Shown: in pieces, positions 18,384-26,913 of the stretch | Position numbering within the stretch: the first letter of the stretch is position 1 | How the letters are laid out: every line of letters begins with the position of its first letter | NCBI RefSeq assembly: GCF_025685605.1 | Contig: NZ_JAGTUT010000001.1 | Span: 744,001 to 808,000, forward strand | Direction: 5' to 3' | Length of the DNA: 64,000 nucleotides | From: Granulicella arctica | GTDB taxonomy: Bacteria > Acidobacteriota > Terriglobia > Terriglobales > Acidobacteriaceae | Made by a program: the position numbers and the translations under genes | Notes under the pieces: generated by a model | The model's input: only the letters and a program-made list of their open reading frames with translations | What the model was told of the DNA's origin: nothing | Databases searched by the model: none

Positions 18384-18411
18384 GCAGGCCGCCTACGATT
18401 AAGGGGCCTGC
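18384..18411 (-). promoter_or_regulatory. Hairpin in the leader of the ACP gene
   Basis: GCAGGCC (18384-18390) and GGCCTGC (18405-18411) form a perfect 7-bp stem around a 14-nt loop, ten nt upstream of the ACP start codon on the minus strand. It may end part of the transcription coming from 18474 or affect ACP translation. No T-run follows it. Confidence 0.4.
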
Positions 18412-18473
18412 CGTTGGAGATGCAGGTAATTCATCTTCGTTATCTTACTCTGACATCCAACGGAAACATTTCC

Positions 18474-19652
18474 CTAGTACACGTCTCGCTGATAACGCTT
18501 TTGCTTCTTCATAGTCGCCAGGTACTCCTCAGCATGCTCGAGTGTGCCATTGGATCCCTTTGCAATGACGTCCAGCAGCGCCGTCTCCACATCCTTCGCC
18601 ATGCGCGTTGCATCGCCGCAGACGTAGAAGTAGGCCCCTCGCTCCAGCCATGCATACAAATCCTTTGCTCGCTCCTGCATACGATCCTGCACGTAAATCT
18701 TCCGTGCCTGGTCCCGAGAGAATGCCGTATCCAGTTGCTTTAGTACGCCATTCTTGTGCATTGTCTGCAACTGCTCTTTGTAGAGAAAATCCAGTTGCTC
18801 GCGCTGCTCCCCAAAAAAGAGCCAATTATCACCTTTCTCGCCAAGCGCCTCGCGCTCCTCGAGAAACGACCGGAATGGAGCAATTCCCGTTCCGGGCCCG
18901 ATCATGATCACCGGCGCGTTGCTATCCTCTGGCAGCCGAAAGTTCTGATTTGCATGCAGAAAGATTGGGATTCCCGCTCCAACATCCGCCCGCTCGCCAA
19001 GATGGCCTGAAGCCAGCCCCTGACGCTCCCGCCCATGCGCGTCGTACCGCACGACACGAACCGTAGTCTGAACATTCGTAGGATGGGCCTTCTGGCTCGA
19101 AGCAATGGAATACATCCGCGGCGTCAACCGCGACAACACGGTAAACAACTGCTGTGGATTCGTCACAATTCCCGGAAACTCCGTGGCCAGATCAACAAAC
19201 TCCCGGCCCCAGCAATACTCCTCAGCACGTGCCTTGTTATCGGGGCCGACCATGTCCTTCAGACCATCGGTTCCCGGAGCAAGCTTTGCAAACTGGCCCA
19301 CCGAGCCACGCGTCAGCTTGCCAATTGCAAGCCGCGTTCGTACCGCCTCTTCAAAGCTGATCTCGACCTTGTAGTGGTCCAGGACCCGCTCGTCGCCCGT
19401 AAAGTTGAGCGCCTTCAATACCTCTTCCACAGCCGCTGGCCGGTTCTCTGGAATAATACCCACCGCATCTCCCGGAAGATACGTCATCCCATCTTCCAGT
19501 GAGAGCTCCACGTGCCGCGTTTCCTTCTCAGATCCCGCCCCGGTCAAAAGCTCATTTACCAACACCTTTGAGTGAAACGGCTGATTCCGCGTGTACTTCG
19601 GGGCGTGCCCCTGATCCTTAATCTCTTCGGTTGTACTTGTCGTTGTAGTCAT
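18474..19652 (-). CDS. CysJ-like FAD/NADPH oxidoreductase lacking the flavodoxin domain
   Basis: The 392-residue protein corresponds to the C-terminal two thirds of sulfite reductase flavoprotein or P450 reductase. An FAD-binding beta-barrel domain comes first (about 25-220), with the FAD motif RMYS (179-182) and GLASGHL (212-218). The NADPH domain follows with GPGTGIAPFR (252-261) and YVCGDATRMAKDV. It ends in RYQRDVY, as CysJ does. The N-terminal FMN flavodoxin domain is absent; the first 25 residues are a Thr-rich, low-complexity stretch. It would have to pass electrons to a separate flavodoxin, ferredoxin or haem partner. No cysI-like subunit is adjacent. The ACP gene lies 100 nt downstream on the same strand. 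Confidence 0.85.
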   Translation of the reverse strand: MTTTTSTTEEIKDQGHAPKYTRNQPFHSKVLVNELLTGAGSEKETRHVELSLEDGMTYLPGDAVGIIPENRPAAVEEVLKALNFTGDERVLDHYKVEISFEEAVRTRLAIGKLTRGSVGQFAKLAPGTDGLKDMVGPDNKARAEEYCWGREFVDLATEFPGIVTNPQQLFTVLSRLTPRMYSIASSQKAHPTNVQTTVRVVRYDAHGRERQGLASGHLGERADVGAGIPIFLHANQNFRLPEDSNAPVIMIGPGTGIAPFRSFLEEREALGEKGDNWLFFGEQREQLDFLYKEQLQTMHKNGVLKQLDTAFSRDQARKIYVQDRMQERAKDLYAWLERGAYFYVCGDATRMAKDVETALLDVIAKGSNGTLEHAEEYLATMKKQKRYQRDVY

Positions 19653-19935
19653 AGCAATCCTTAAACCCTAGCATGGCAGCCCACCCTGCTGCACCTGCGC
19701 TTTGCTCATTTAAGCAGGGCCCGCTCAGAGCCAGATGAATACGCGCCGCAGTTTCTGGCAGGACGCACCGCAAGGCATTTGTTTGCGGTCAGCCAGTCTG
19801 CGGCGGAGGGTACGCCCTCCCCATCCGCATGCGCGACCAACTCTACCCGGGCCGGAATGCTCAAACACCTCCGGTCGCGTCCGAAAGAACGTGGAGAGGT
19901 CAGTTTCAGGCGAGACCCCTTTGCTTCGACTTGCT

Positions 19936-20526
19936 CTACTTCATGCTCGCTGGAGGAACCATTCCGTTCATCCGCAGATACTCCACCAGCTGTCCATAAT
20001 GATCAAAGCCGTGTGCGACCAGGGCACCTGCAAGGCTTGCCCGTGTCGAAGATCCCTGCACACTCTCAAACGCATTCTTCTCCGTCATCGCTCCGACCGC
20101 CTTGTGCGCAAAGGCGAACGACGCGGCCAGTGCAGCCACAATCTGATCTTTGTCGGTGAGTGTCCCAATGGACTTGACATCGACGTCGACCTTCAACCCA
20201 CCGAGCGCTGAGCCGTAGAAGTAATTCGCCTGTGCGATGTGTCCCACCATCGACCCAAACGTCCGTACGCCTTTGTACTCCGTCGCCTGTCCCGGCACAA
20301 AGATCGCCGCACTTGGGGCAAAGTTGTACCTGTCTGCCGGCATCGCCTTTGCCAAGCCCATCATCTCCGTCTCAAAGTCAGTCAGTTGTCCGTTGAACGA
20401 TCTGGAGGGCTCGATCAGCGTTCCTGGAGCAATCTTCGGGATCGCAGCACTCGTCTGCGCCTGCATGCTCACCACACAGCAACAACCAGCCAGCGCCAGC
20501 GTCATTATCATTTGCTTCATCATCAC
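19936..20526 (-). CDS. Exported DinB-like protein
   Basis: The 196-residue protein starts with a signal peptide ([18 protein letters not shown], cleavage likely after MQAQ near residue 24). A DinB four-helix fold is then suggested by [19 protein letters not shown], by [11 protein letters not shown] with one His, and by [23 protein letters not shown] with two more His. These are the three histidines that bind metal in DinB proteins. The family is diverse, from thiol transferases to unknowns, and the export signal is common in acidobacterial members. The substrate is unknown. It is divergent from the MFS gene at 20625. Confidence 0.82.
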   Translation of the reverse strand: MMMKQMIMTLALAGCCCVVSMQAQTSAAIPKIAPGTLIEPSRSFNGQLTDFETEMMGLAKAMPADRYNFAPSAAIFVPGQATEYKGVRTFGSMVGHIAQANYFYGSALGGLKVDVDVKSIGTLTDKDQIVAALAASFAFAHKAVGAMTEKNAFESVQGSSTRASLAGALVAHGFDHYGQLVEYLRMNGMVPPASMK

Positions 20527-20624
20527 GTCATCTCCTCTATCGAACTAGCCCAAACGCGCCAAGCCTATCAGAATACAGAGAGCATCGATAGCCATTCGTA
20601 TCGGGAGATGTGGTGCAATGAAGT

Positions 20625-21842
20625 ATGCCCGCTATAACAGCTCCCGGTTCCGCGCAGAATCGCCAGCCGAGCATCCTGACCCAAACCCCACTCATGGCCC
20701 TCGCCATCGCCGCCTTTGGCATTGGTACGTCCGAGTTCATCATCATGGGCCTGCTGCCCAACCTGGCAGAAGACTTTCACGTCTCGATACCCAAGGCCGG
20801 CGCCCTCGTCTCCGGCTATGCTCTCTCCGTTACGATCGGCGCGCCCATCGTCGCGCTCGCCACTGCCAAGCTCGAGCGCAAGTTTGCACTTCTCCTCCTC
20901 ATGGGAGTCTTCACTCTTGGCAACCTGGCCTGCGCCATCGCTCCTGGCTATAACCTTCTCTTTGCCGCGCGCGTTCTTACTGCACTCTGCCACGGAGCCT
21001 TTTTCGGCATCGGCAGCATCGTCGCTGCAAACCTCGTTCCCCGCAACCAGCGCTCGCAAGCCATCGCCCTCATGTTCTCCGGTCTTACCCTGGCGAACGT
21101 TCTGGGGGTTCCCGCTGGCACCGCCCTCGGGCAGGCCTTCGGCTGGCGCTCTGCCTTCTGGGCCATCGTCCCGATCGGCCTCATCGCCGCCACCTCCGTC
21201 TTCCTGCTCGTGCCTAAGCAGCCTCCCAGCTCAGCCCATCTACTGCACGAGTTCCGCGTTCTCCGGAAGCCGCAGGTGCTGCTCGTCCTTGCGATGAGCG
21301 TCCTCTCATCGGCTTCGCTCTTCTGCATCTTCACCTACATCGCACCCATGCTCGAGACCGTCACCCACGTCTCGCCACACGCCGTCACGCTCACTCTTCT
21401 GCTCTTTGGTGTTGGCATTACCATCGGCAATCTTCTCGGCGGAAGCCTCAGCGACTGGCGACCTATGGCCTTCCTCAACGGAGCGCTCATCGTCCTCATC
21501 ATCACCAACCTCATCCTGCCCTTCGCCGAGCCCTTCCCCATTCCCGCTGTCGTCATGATCCTGATCTGGGGAGCAATTCAGTTCGCCGCCGGAGCGCCGC
21601 TCCAATCCCGCATCGTGGACCAAGCCTCAAGTGCGCCGAACCTCGCCTCCACTTTGAATCAGGGAGCCTTCAACTTTGGCAACGCCACCGGAGCATCGCT
21701 CGGCGGCATGATGCTCACCGCCGGCTACACCTACCGCCAACTCCCCATCGCCAGCGCCATCGTTACCTGCGCTGCCCTCGCGCTTGCTATCATCTCCACT
21801 CGCCTCGACCAGCGTCACGCACCACAGCGCGTTGAGGCATAG
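20625..21842 (+). CDS. MFS transporter, DHA1 (AraJ/Cmr-like) family
   Basis: The 405-residue protein has 12 predicted helices. Near the N-terminus GIGTSEFIIMGLLPNLAEDF is characteristic of AraJ-type sugar or drug exporters. ALATAKLERKFALLLLMGVF is a degenerate motif A. NVLGVPAGTALGQAFGWRSAFW is the helix 5 motif region. The second half carries GGSLSDWRPM as its motif A copy. Export of sugars or small drugs is inferred from the subfamily only. The gene is monocistronic, with the terminator at 21904 downstream. Confidence 0.88.
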   Translation: MPAITAPGSAQNRQPSILTQTPLMALAIAAFGIGTSEFIIMGLLPNLAEDFHVSIPKAGALVSGYALSVTIGAPIVALATAKLERKFALLLLMGVFTLGNLACAIAPGYNLLFAARVLTALCHGAFFGIGSIVAANLVPRNQRSQAIALMFSGLTLANVLGVPAGTALGQAFGWRSAFWAIVPIGLIAATSVFLLVPKQPPSSAHLLHEFRVLRKPQVLLVLAMSVLSSASLFCIFTYIAPMLETVTHVSPHAVTLTLLLFGVGITIGNLLGGSLSDWRPMAFLNGALIVLIITNLILPFAEPFPIPAVVMILIWGAIQFAAGAPLQSRIVDQASSAPNLASTLNQGAFNFGNATGASLGGMMLTAGYTYRQLPIASAIVTCAALALAIISTRLDQRHAPQRVEA

Positions 21843-21903
21843 GCTTCCTGTTGGTTCTTGAGTATGGCTTTGAAAATTCAACGTGTGCAACTAAAGAACA
21901 AAG

Positions 21904-21932
21904 AAAGGCCGCCCACATGGAGCGGCCTTTTA
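21904..21932. terminator. Bidirectional rho-independent terminator between MFS and TonB-receptor genes
   Basis: AAAGGCCGC (21904-21912) and GCGGCCTTT (21922-21930) form a 9-bp perfect stem with a 9-nt loop, with A-rich sequence before it and TTT after it. It therefore serves the plus-strand MFS gene and the minus-strand receptor gene, whose stop is at 21949. Confidence 0.88.
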
Positions 21933-21948
21933 CAGATCGTGCCTTTAT

Positions 21949-24900
21949 CTAGAACCGCAGCTTACCAGCCAGCTGAATGATACGGAATGAGTCGGTATAC
22001 GTCGACGTAATCTCTCCAAAGTTAGCCGCCGTAATTGTAGTGATCGGATTTCCAAACTCCGGAGTATTGAGGAGGTTGAAGAAATCTCCTTTCAGCTCGA
22101 ACGCCACACCATGATCTCCATGGGTCAACTGCGTCAGCTTCGCAATAGACATATCAATATTCTGCCGGGACGGTCCCCGGAAAGAATTGCGAGGCAGCGT
22201 TCCATACGTCGGTGTTGTCGGGATAACCTTCGCAACGTTGGTTAGTCCGTTCCGATTAAAGTTCGCCTTGGTGATGTACTGCGCTCCGCCATCGGCAGCG
22301 GTATTGGTATGCGGACTCAGTGTGGTGACCTTGTTTCCCGTCAAGTTGACTCGCACAAGTTGGGAGTCACCTGCGCCAGAAGGTCCAGGAGTCGTCCGCG
22401 ACCGCGCCAGATTCGCGCTCACATCCAGCGGAAATCCAGACTGCCAGCTAACAATCGGGTACAGGCTCCACCCCTTGGTGAACACCTTCGGCACCGCTGA
22501 GAACGCCTCCGCAAATGGCAAATCCCATCCGCCTGAGAAGACAATCCGATGCTTCACATCCAGGTCCGAGACCGCATAGAACTGACCGGGGTTGTAGTAC
22601 GGAACCTCACCGTTGCGCTGCCGGAAGCCCGACAGATTATCCATGTTCTTCGCAAACGTATAGGACAACTGGAAGTAGGTTGTACCGACATAGCGCATCG
22701 GAGTCGCCTGCTTGCGCAAGCTGCTCTGCAGGCTGTGATAATTTTCGTTCGTCAAATTCCGGAAGGTGTCGAGATAGCTGAAGTTCCCCGATCCGCCATT
22801 TGCCTGGTCGTAGACCCGCTGCGTACCCGATCCCTTCACAAATGGATTCGAGTCCACCAGTCCGGTGTACTTGTGTGAAACGCTGCCCACATATGCCATC
22901 TCAGCGGTCACGCCAGCTCCCAATGCGCGTTGGACTCCAAGATTGAATTGGATCGTGTACGGCGTCCTGAGGTGTGGATCGACAAAGTACACACCACCAC
23001 CACCAAACGGAAGGAAGCCAGCCGCGCCAAAATCAAGATTCTGTGCCGGAGCCTTCGATGGAAAAGGATTCACCACGCCCGCACTAGTAAAGGGATTCTC
23101 ATAGTAGCCAGTCCCGCTTGTGGTCAGACCCATCGGGTAATCCAGATTGAAGTCCGTGAATCCAAAGAACGGAGCCTGCCCGTTGAACTGCAGATTATCT
23201 TCGCCCTTCAGGATGTCGTAGAACATGCCCGTGCCGCCACGCAGGACGGTAGAACCCTTACCTCCAAAGTCGTATGCAAATCCAAAACGAGGAGCAAAGT
23301 CATTCTTATCGGAAAAGTTTGAGCCTTTAGGAGCGCCCTGATCTCCCGGGAACAACAATCCCTTGGGAGCACCCGTAAATCGGGTTGATTGTGCCCCCGT
23401 GACCAGCGAAAATGACCGGCCTTTCGTGTCTATCTTTGGCGAAGCAAACTCATACCGCAGCCCAAAGTTCAGCGTTAGATTCTTGGTAGCATGCCATTCG
23501 TCCTGCGCATACACCGAGGTGCTCTTGCTCCGAATGTTCGACGGCGCAGAACCAAACTGAAAATATTCATCCGGATCACCGACCAGAAATTGCGCATACC
23601 CCGTGGCGCTGCCCACAGTCGCAAATGCCGGATCACTTGGATCGTAGTTAGCCAATCCATAGAAATCGAATTCGCCATCTACGTAAAAGTCGTACAGCGT
23701 GTTGTTCTGATAGGGTGAGAAATCGCCACCGAACTTCACACTGTGCGTTCCCTTCTGCCAACTCAAATTATCCGAGTAGTCGAAGGTGTTATTGATCAGC
23801 GTCGTCGGTCCGTTCGGACTAAAACCAACTGTCAACGAGGTGCTGTAGTCGAACAGTCGCGTTGGCCCCGTCGCTTGGTCCGGCGTAATTCCTACGCCAA
23901 GCTGCGCAGGAGTCGGCAGCGTTCCCACCGGAATTGCATTCGTACTGTTGAGGCACTGCACGACAGCGCGAAACTCATTCAGCACATTCGGGGTAAACGT
24001 GTGGATATATCCCACGTTCGCGAGATGCACGATCGTCGACGCAGTCGTCGGTGCTGGAAGCGTTGAGCCACCTGCAAACGCCGAAAGCACCGGAGCCTTG
24101 TTGCGCGCCAGGGTCACCGAAAGCCGGTCCTTTGGCGTCAACTCAAAGTCGAAGCGACCGTTATATTGGTCGAACGGGGAAAGCAGCGCGCCAACCGGCG
24201 CAATCGTTCCACTCGCACTCGATGGGATCAGCGATGCGGCAATGTACTTCTTCGCCACGGGATCGATCTTTGTGGGATCAATGATCGCCTGCGTTTGCTT
24301 CAGCGGGTCAGTTTGAAAATAGGGATTGTCAATGAGCAGTTGCGCGATCGCTGGGTCTGGTCCGCCGTCTGTACCGGCGTGCGAGAAGTCGCCGCCAAGT
24401 TCAGCCGTCGTGAACACCTGTTCCACGCCCGGCAATTGAGAATTCTTCTGACGCTGTCCTTCGTACGAGAAAAAGAAGAAGTTTCGGTCCTTACGTGCCA
24501 GAATCTTCGGAATGAAGATCTCCCCGCCAATCGTCCCACCAAACTGGTGCCGCTTCAGATCGGAGCGCGGCAGCCCGTTCCGCTTATTGAAAAAGTCGTT
24601 CGCGTTCAAATAAGGATTACGCGCAAACTCAAACGCCGACCCGTGATATCGACTCGTTCCACCCTTCGACACGATCGTGATCACGCCGCCGCCGTTCCGC
24701 CCGTATTCAGCCGAGTAGTTGTTCTCCAGAATACGAAACTCTTCGACCGCATCAGGATTCGGGCTGAACACCACGCCGTTGTTGAGCAGGCTTGAATTAT
24801 TTCCACCGTCCAACAGATACGTCACTGAGTCAGTTCTGCCGCCTGCCACCGATACCGTACCGGCACTCCCATTTCCCGGGTTCGTCGCATCCGTCACCCC

Positions 24901-25398
24901 CGGCTGCAGCCGAGCCAGATCGAGAATGTTGCGCCCATTGAGTGGGAGGTCAACCAGAGGACGCTCCGTCACGGAACCACCAACGGTTGAACTCACGGTG
25001 TCGATCGCAGCAGACTGAATAGTCACCTCAACAGCCTGCGTCATTCCCGCTAATGGCAACTTGAAGTCCACACGCTGTGACTGGTTGATCTGCAACACAT
25101 ACGAGGGAGACGTAGTAACAGCAAAACCATCCCGCTCCGCGCGCACCGTATACGTGCCGATTGGAAGCTGCGCGAATTGGAAGCTTCCTTGACGATCAGT
25201 CATCGCGGTGACCGTCACATTCGTAGCCGTATTCGTCACGGTCACCGTCGCTCCGGGCAGCAGTCCACCCTGAGAGTCAGCTACCTGGCCCAGGATCTTT
25301 GCCGTCGTATCCTGAGCCTCAAGCGCTCTTCCACCGAAGCAAATCGCCACAAGAACGAAGAGCCAAACCAAACTCCACATCTTCCGATGAAGCATCAA
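21949..25398 (-). CDS. TonB-dependent outer-membrane receptor, Oar-like with carboxypeptidase-regulatory domain
   Basis: The 1149-residue protein has a signal peptide (about 1-28). A CarboxypepD_reg-like Ig fold follows (about 33-115, QVADSQGGLLPGATVTVTNT, GSFQFAQLPIGTYTVRAE). Then come a TonB plug domain (PLVDLPLNGRNILDLARLQPGV and a DAVEEFRI segment) and a long beta-barrel ending in the aromatic terminus KLRF. This architecture is abundant in Acidobacteriota and related to myxobacterial Oar. It is presumed to import large ligands such as glycans or peptides with TonB energy, but the ligand is unknown and no SusD partner is nearby. It is divergent from the cysteine desulfurase gene with 229 nt of intergenic DNA. 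Confidence 0.93.
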   Translation of the reverse strand: MMLHRKMWSLVWLFVLVAICFGGRALEAQDTTAKILGQVADSQGGLLPGATVTVTNTATNVTVTAMTDRQGSFQFAQLPIGTYTVRAERDGFAVTTSPSYVLQINQSQRVDFKLPLAGMTQAVEVTIQSAAIDTVSSTVGGSVTERPLVDLPLNGRNILDLARLQPGVTDATNPGNGSAGTVSVAGGRTDSVTYLLDGGNNSSLLNNGVVFSPNPDAVEEFRILENNYSAEYGRNGGGVITIVSKGGTSRYHGSAFEFARNPYLNANDFFNKRNGLPRSDLKRHQFGGTIGGEIFIPKILARKDRNFFFFSYEGQRQKNSQLPGVEQVFTTAELGGDFSHAGTDGGPDPAIAQLLIDNPYFQTDPLKQTQAIIDPTKIDPVAKKYIAASLIPSSASGTIAPVGALLSPFDQYNGRFDFELTPKDRLSVTLARNKAPVLSAFAGGSTLPAPTTASTIVHLANVGYIHTFTPNVLNEFRAVVQCLNSTNAIPVGTLPTPAQLGVGITPDQATGPTRLFDYSTSLTVGFSPNGPTTLINNTFDYSDNLSWQKGTHSVKFGGDFSPYQNNTLYDFYVDGEFDFYGLANYDPSDPAFATVGSATGYAQFLVGDPDEYFQFGSAPSNIRSKSTSVYAQDEWHATKNLTLNFGLRYEFASPKIDTKGRSFSLVTGAQSTRFTGAPKGLLFPGDQGAPKGSNFSDKNDFAPRFGFAYDFGGKGSTVLRGGTGMFYDILKGEDNLQFNGQAPFFGFTDFNLDYPMGLTTSGTGYYENPFTSAGVVNPFPSKAPAQNLDFGAAGFLPFGGGGVYFVDPHLRTPYTIQFNLGVQRALGAGVTAEMAYVGSVSHKYTGLVDSNPFVKGSGTQRVYDQANGGSGNFSYLDTFRNLTNENYHSLQSSLRKQATPMRYVGTTYFQLSYTFAKNMDNLSGFRQRNGEVPYYNPGQFYAVSDLDVKHRIVFSGGWDLPFAEAFSAVPKVFTKGWSLYPIVSWQSGFPLDVSANLARSRTTPGPSGAGDSQLVRVNLTGNKVTTLSPHTNTAADGGAQYITKANFNRNGLTNVAKVIPTTPTYGTLPRNSFRGPSRQNIDMSIAKLTQLTHGDHGVAFELKGDFFNLLNTPEFGNPITTITAANFGEITSTYTDSFRIIQLAGKLRF

Positions 25399-25627
25399 AC
25401 CTCCAAAAGTGGAACAGTTAGGGTGCTACAGGGATCGTCTTCAAAGAAATAAACTGCAGACAGAGAAATACCTCTGCGAATCAACACGACTGAAACAAGG
25501 GATTAGCGTGACTATAACCGAGCAGTGGTAAAAAGCCAGCGCAAAATTTGTCATTTCTATGTCTTCGAAATCGACTGCACCCGATCAGTTCGCAACTGGA
25601 TACACCACAACGGCGTAAACTTGAAGA

Positions 25628-26866
25628 ATGCAGCGCATCTACATGGACGCCAACGCCACGACGCCTCTTCTTCCCGAAGTCTTCGAGGCTATGCGCCCCT
25701 TCTATATCGAGAGCTTTGGCAACGCCAGTTCCATCCACCAGCAGGGCCAGCAAGCCCGTGCCGCCGTAGATCATGCCCGCGAGTCGATCGCTCACCTGCT
25801 CCGCTGCCGCGCCTCCGAGATTGTCTTTACCTCTGGAGGCACCGAAGGCGACAATCTTGCTCTCTTCGGTATCCTTAACGCTGAAAATTCAGCCGCAGAG
25901 GAACCGGCCCACCTCATCACCACACAGGTCGAGCATCACGCCGTCCTCCACGCAGCCGAAGCCCTCGCCGCACGTGGCCTGGACGTGACCTTCCTTCCCT
26001 GCACATCCGCTGGCCTCATTGAACCCGAAGCTCTCCGAGCAGCTCTCAAACCAAACACAAAGCTCGTCAGCATCATGCTGGCCAACAATGAGACCGGCAC
26101 CATCCAGCCGATAGCCGAACTGGCCGCCATCGCCCACGCCGGCGGCGCGCTCTTTCACACGGACGCAGTGCAAGCTGCGGGTAAACTCGCACTGGACCTT
26201 AGCCCAAAGGGCGCGCTCAAAGACGTCGATCTCCTCACCCTCTCCGGCCACAAGATGTACGCGCCTCAGGGGATAGGCGTTTTGTTTGTCCGCCGTAGCG
26301 TCCGGCTAGCCCCTATCTTTCACGGTGGAACCCACGAACGCCAGCGCCGCGCCGGAACAGAAAACGTTCCCGGCATCGTGGCCCTCGGCAAGGCCGCAGA
26401 ATTGGCCGAGAGATGGTTGATCGCAGGTGCCCAACCGTTGGGATTAGCCTCCGGGTCAGCCAACCCCGCAGAACTCAGAAAGCTTCGCGACCATCTCGAG
26501 CAAGGCATTCTCTCCACCGTAGAAGAATCCGGAGTCAACGGGGCTGGCACCGACCGGGTAGCCAACACGACCAACCTCTACTTCGATCACATAGAAGCGG
26601 AAGCGCTTGTCATCGCTCTGGACTTGAAGGGTCTTGCCGTAAGCGGCGGCTCAGCCTGCCAATCAGGTGCAACAGAACCCTCTCACGTTCTCACCAGCAT
26701 GGGCTTATCGGACAACCGTGCTCGCGCAAGCGTCCGCCTCTCCCTCTCCCGCCTTACCACCGCCGAAGAAGTTGACTATGCTCTCGCCCTCATCCCTGCA
26801 GCCGTAGCTCGCCTACGCACTCTGTCGCCGACCTACAAGAAGGCCGAAGCGCTTACGGTGGCTTAA
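25628..26866 (+). CDS. Cysteine desulfurase (NifS/IscS family)
   Basis: The enzyme removes sulfur from cysteine for Fe-S clusters and tRNA thiolation. The 412-residue protein begins RIYMDANATTPL, as IscS/NifS do. Lys209 in SGHKMYAPQGIG binds PLP and Cys344 in GSACQSG is the persulfide-forming residue. HTDAVQAAGK (177-186) is the usual PLP-stacking region. The short active-site loop after Cys344 indicates group I (IscS/NifS) rather than SufS. No iscU or sufU is adjacent. MnmA, a likely sulfur acceptor pathway, is 11 kb away. Confidence 0.93.
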   Translation: MQRIYMDANATTPLLPEVFEAMRPFYIESFGNASSIHQQGQQARAAVDHARESIAHLLRCRASEIVFTSGGTEGDNLALFGILNAENSAAEEPAHLITTQVEHHAVLHAAEALAARGLDVTFLPCTSAGLIEPEALRAALKPNTKLVSIMLANNETGTIQPIAELAAIAHAGGALFHTDAVQAAGKLALDLSPKGALKDVDLLTLSGHKMYAPQGIGVLFVRRSVRLAPIFHGGTHERQRRAGTENVPGIVALGKAAELAERWLIAGAQPLGLASGSANPAELRKLRDHLEQGILSTVEESGVNGAGTDRVANTTNLYFDHIEAEALVIALDLKGLAVSGGSACQSGATEPSHVLTSMGLSDNRARASVRLSLSRLTTAEEVDYALALIPAAVARLRTLSPTYKKAEALTVA

Positions 26867-26868
26867 AA

Positions 26869-26904
26869 AATGATCCGCCACCAGGGCGGACCATCGGGAT
26901 CATT
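26869..26904. terminator. Hairpin between convergent cysteine desulfurase and K+ transporter genes
   Basis: AATGATCC (26869-26876) and GGATCATT (26897-26904) form an 8-bp stem enclosing a GC-rich inner region. On the minus strand the run of T complementary to the A run at 26865-26870 follows the stem. It lies between two stop codons (26866 and 26914). Confidence 0.5.
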
Positions 26905-26913
26905 ATCTCTGCT

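Noticed and set aside
19653..19935. Possible small gene or RNA between the CysJ-like and DinB-like genes
   Set aside because: Only short weak hairpins (for example ACCGCAA/TTGCGGT) and no frame with a ribosome site.
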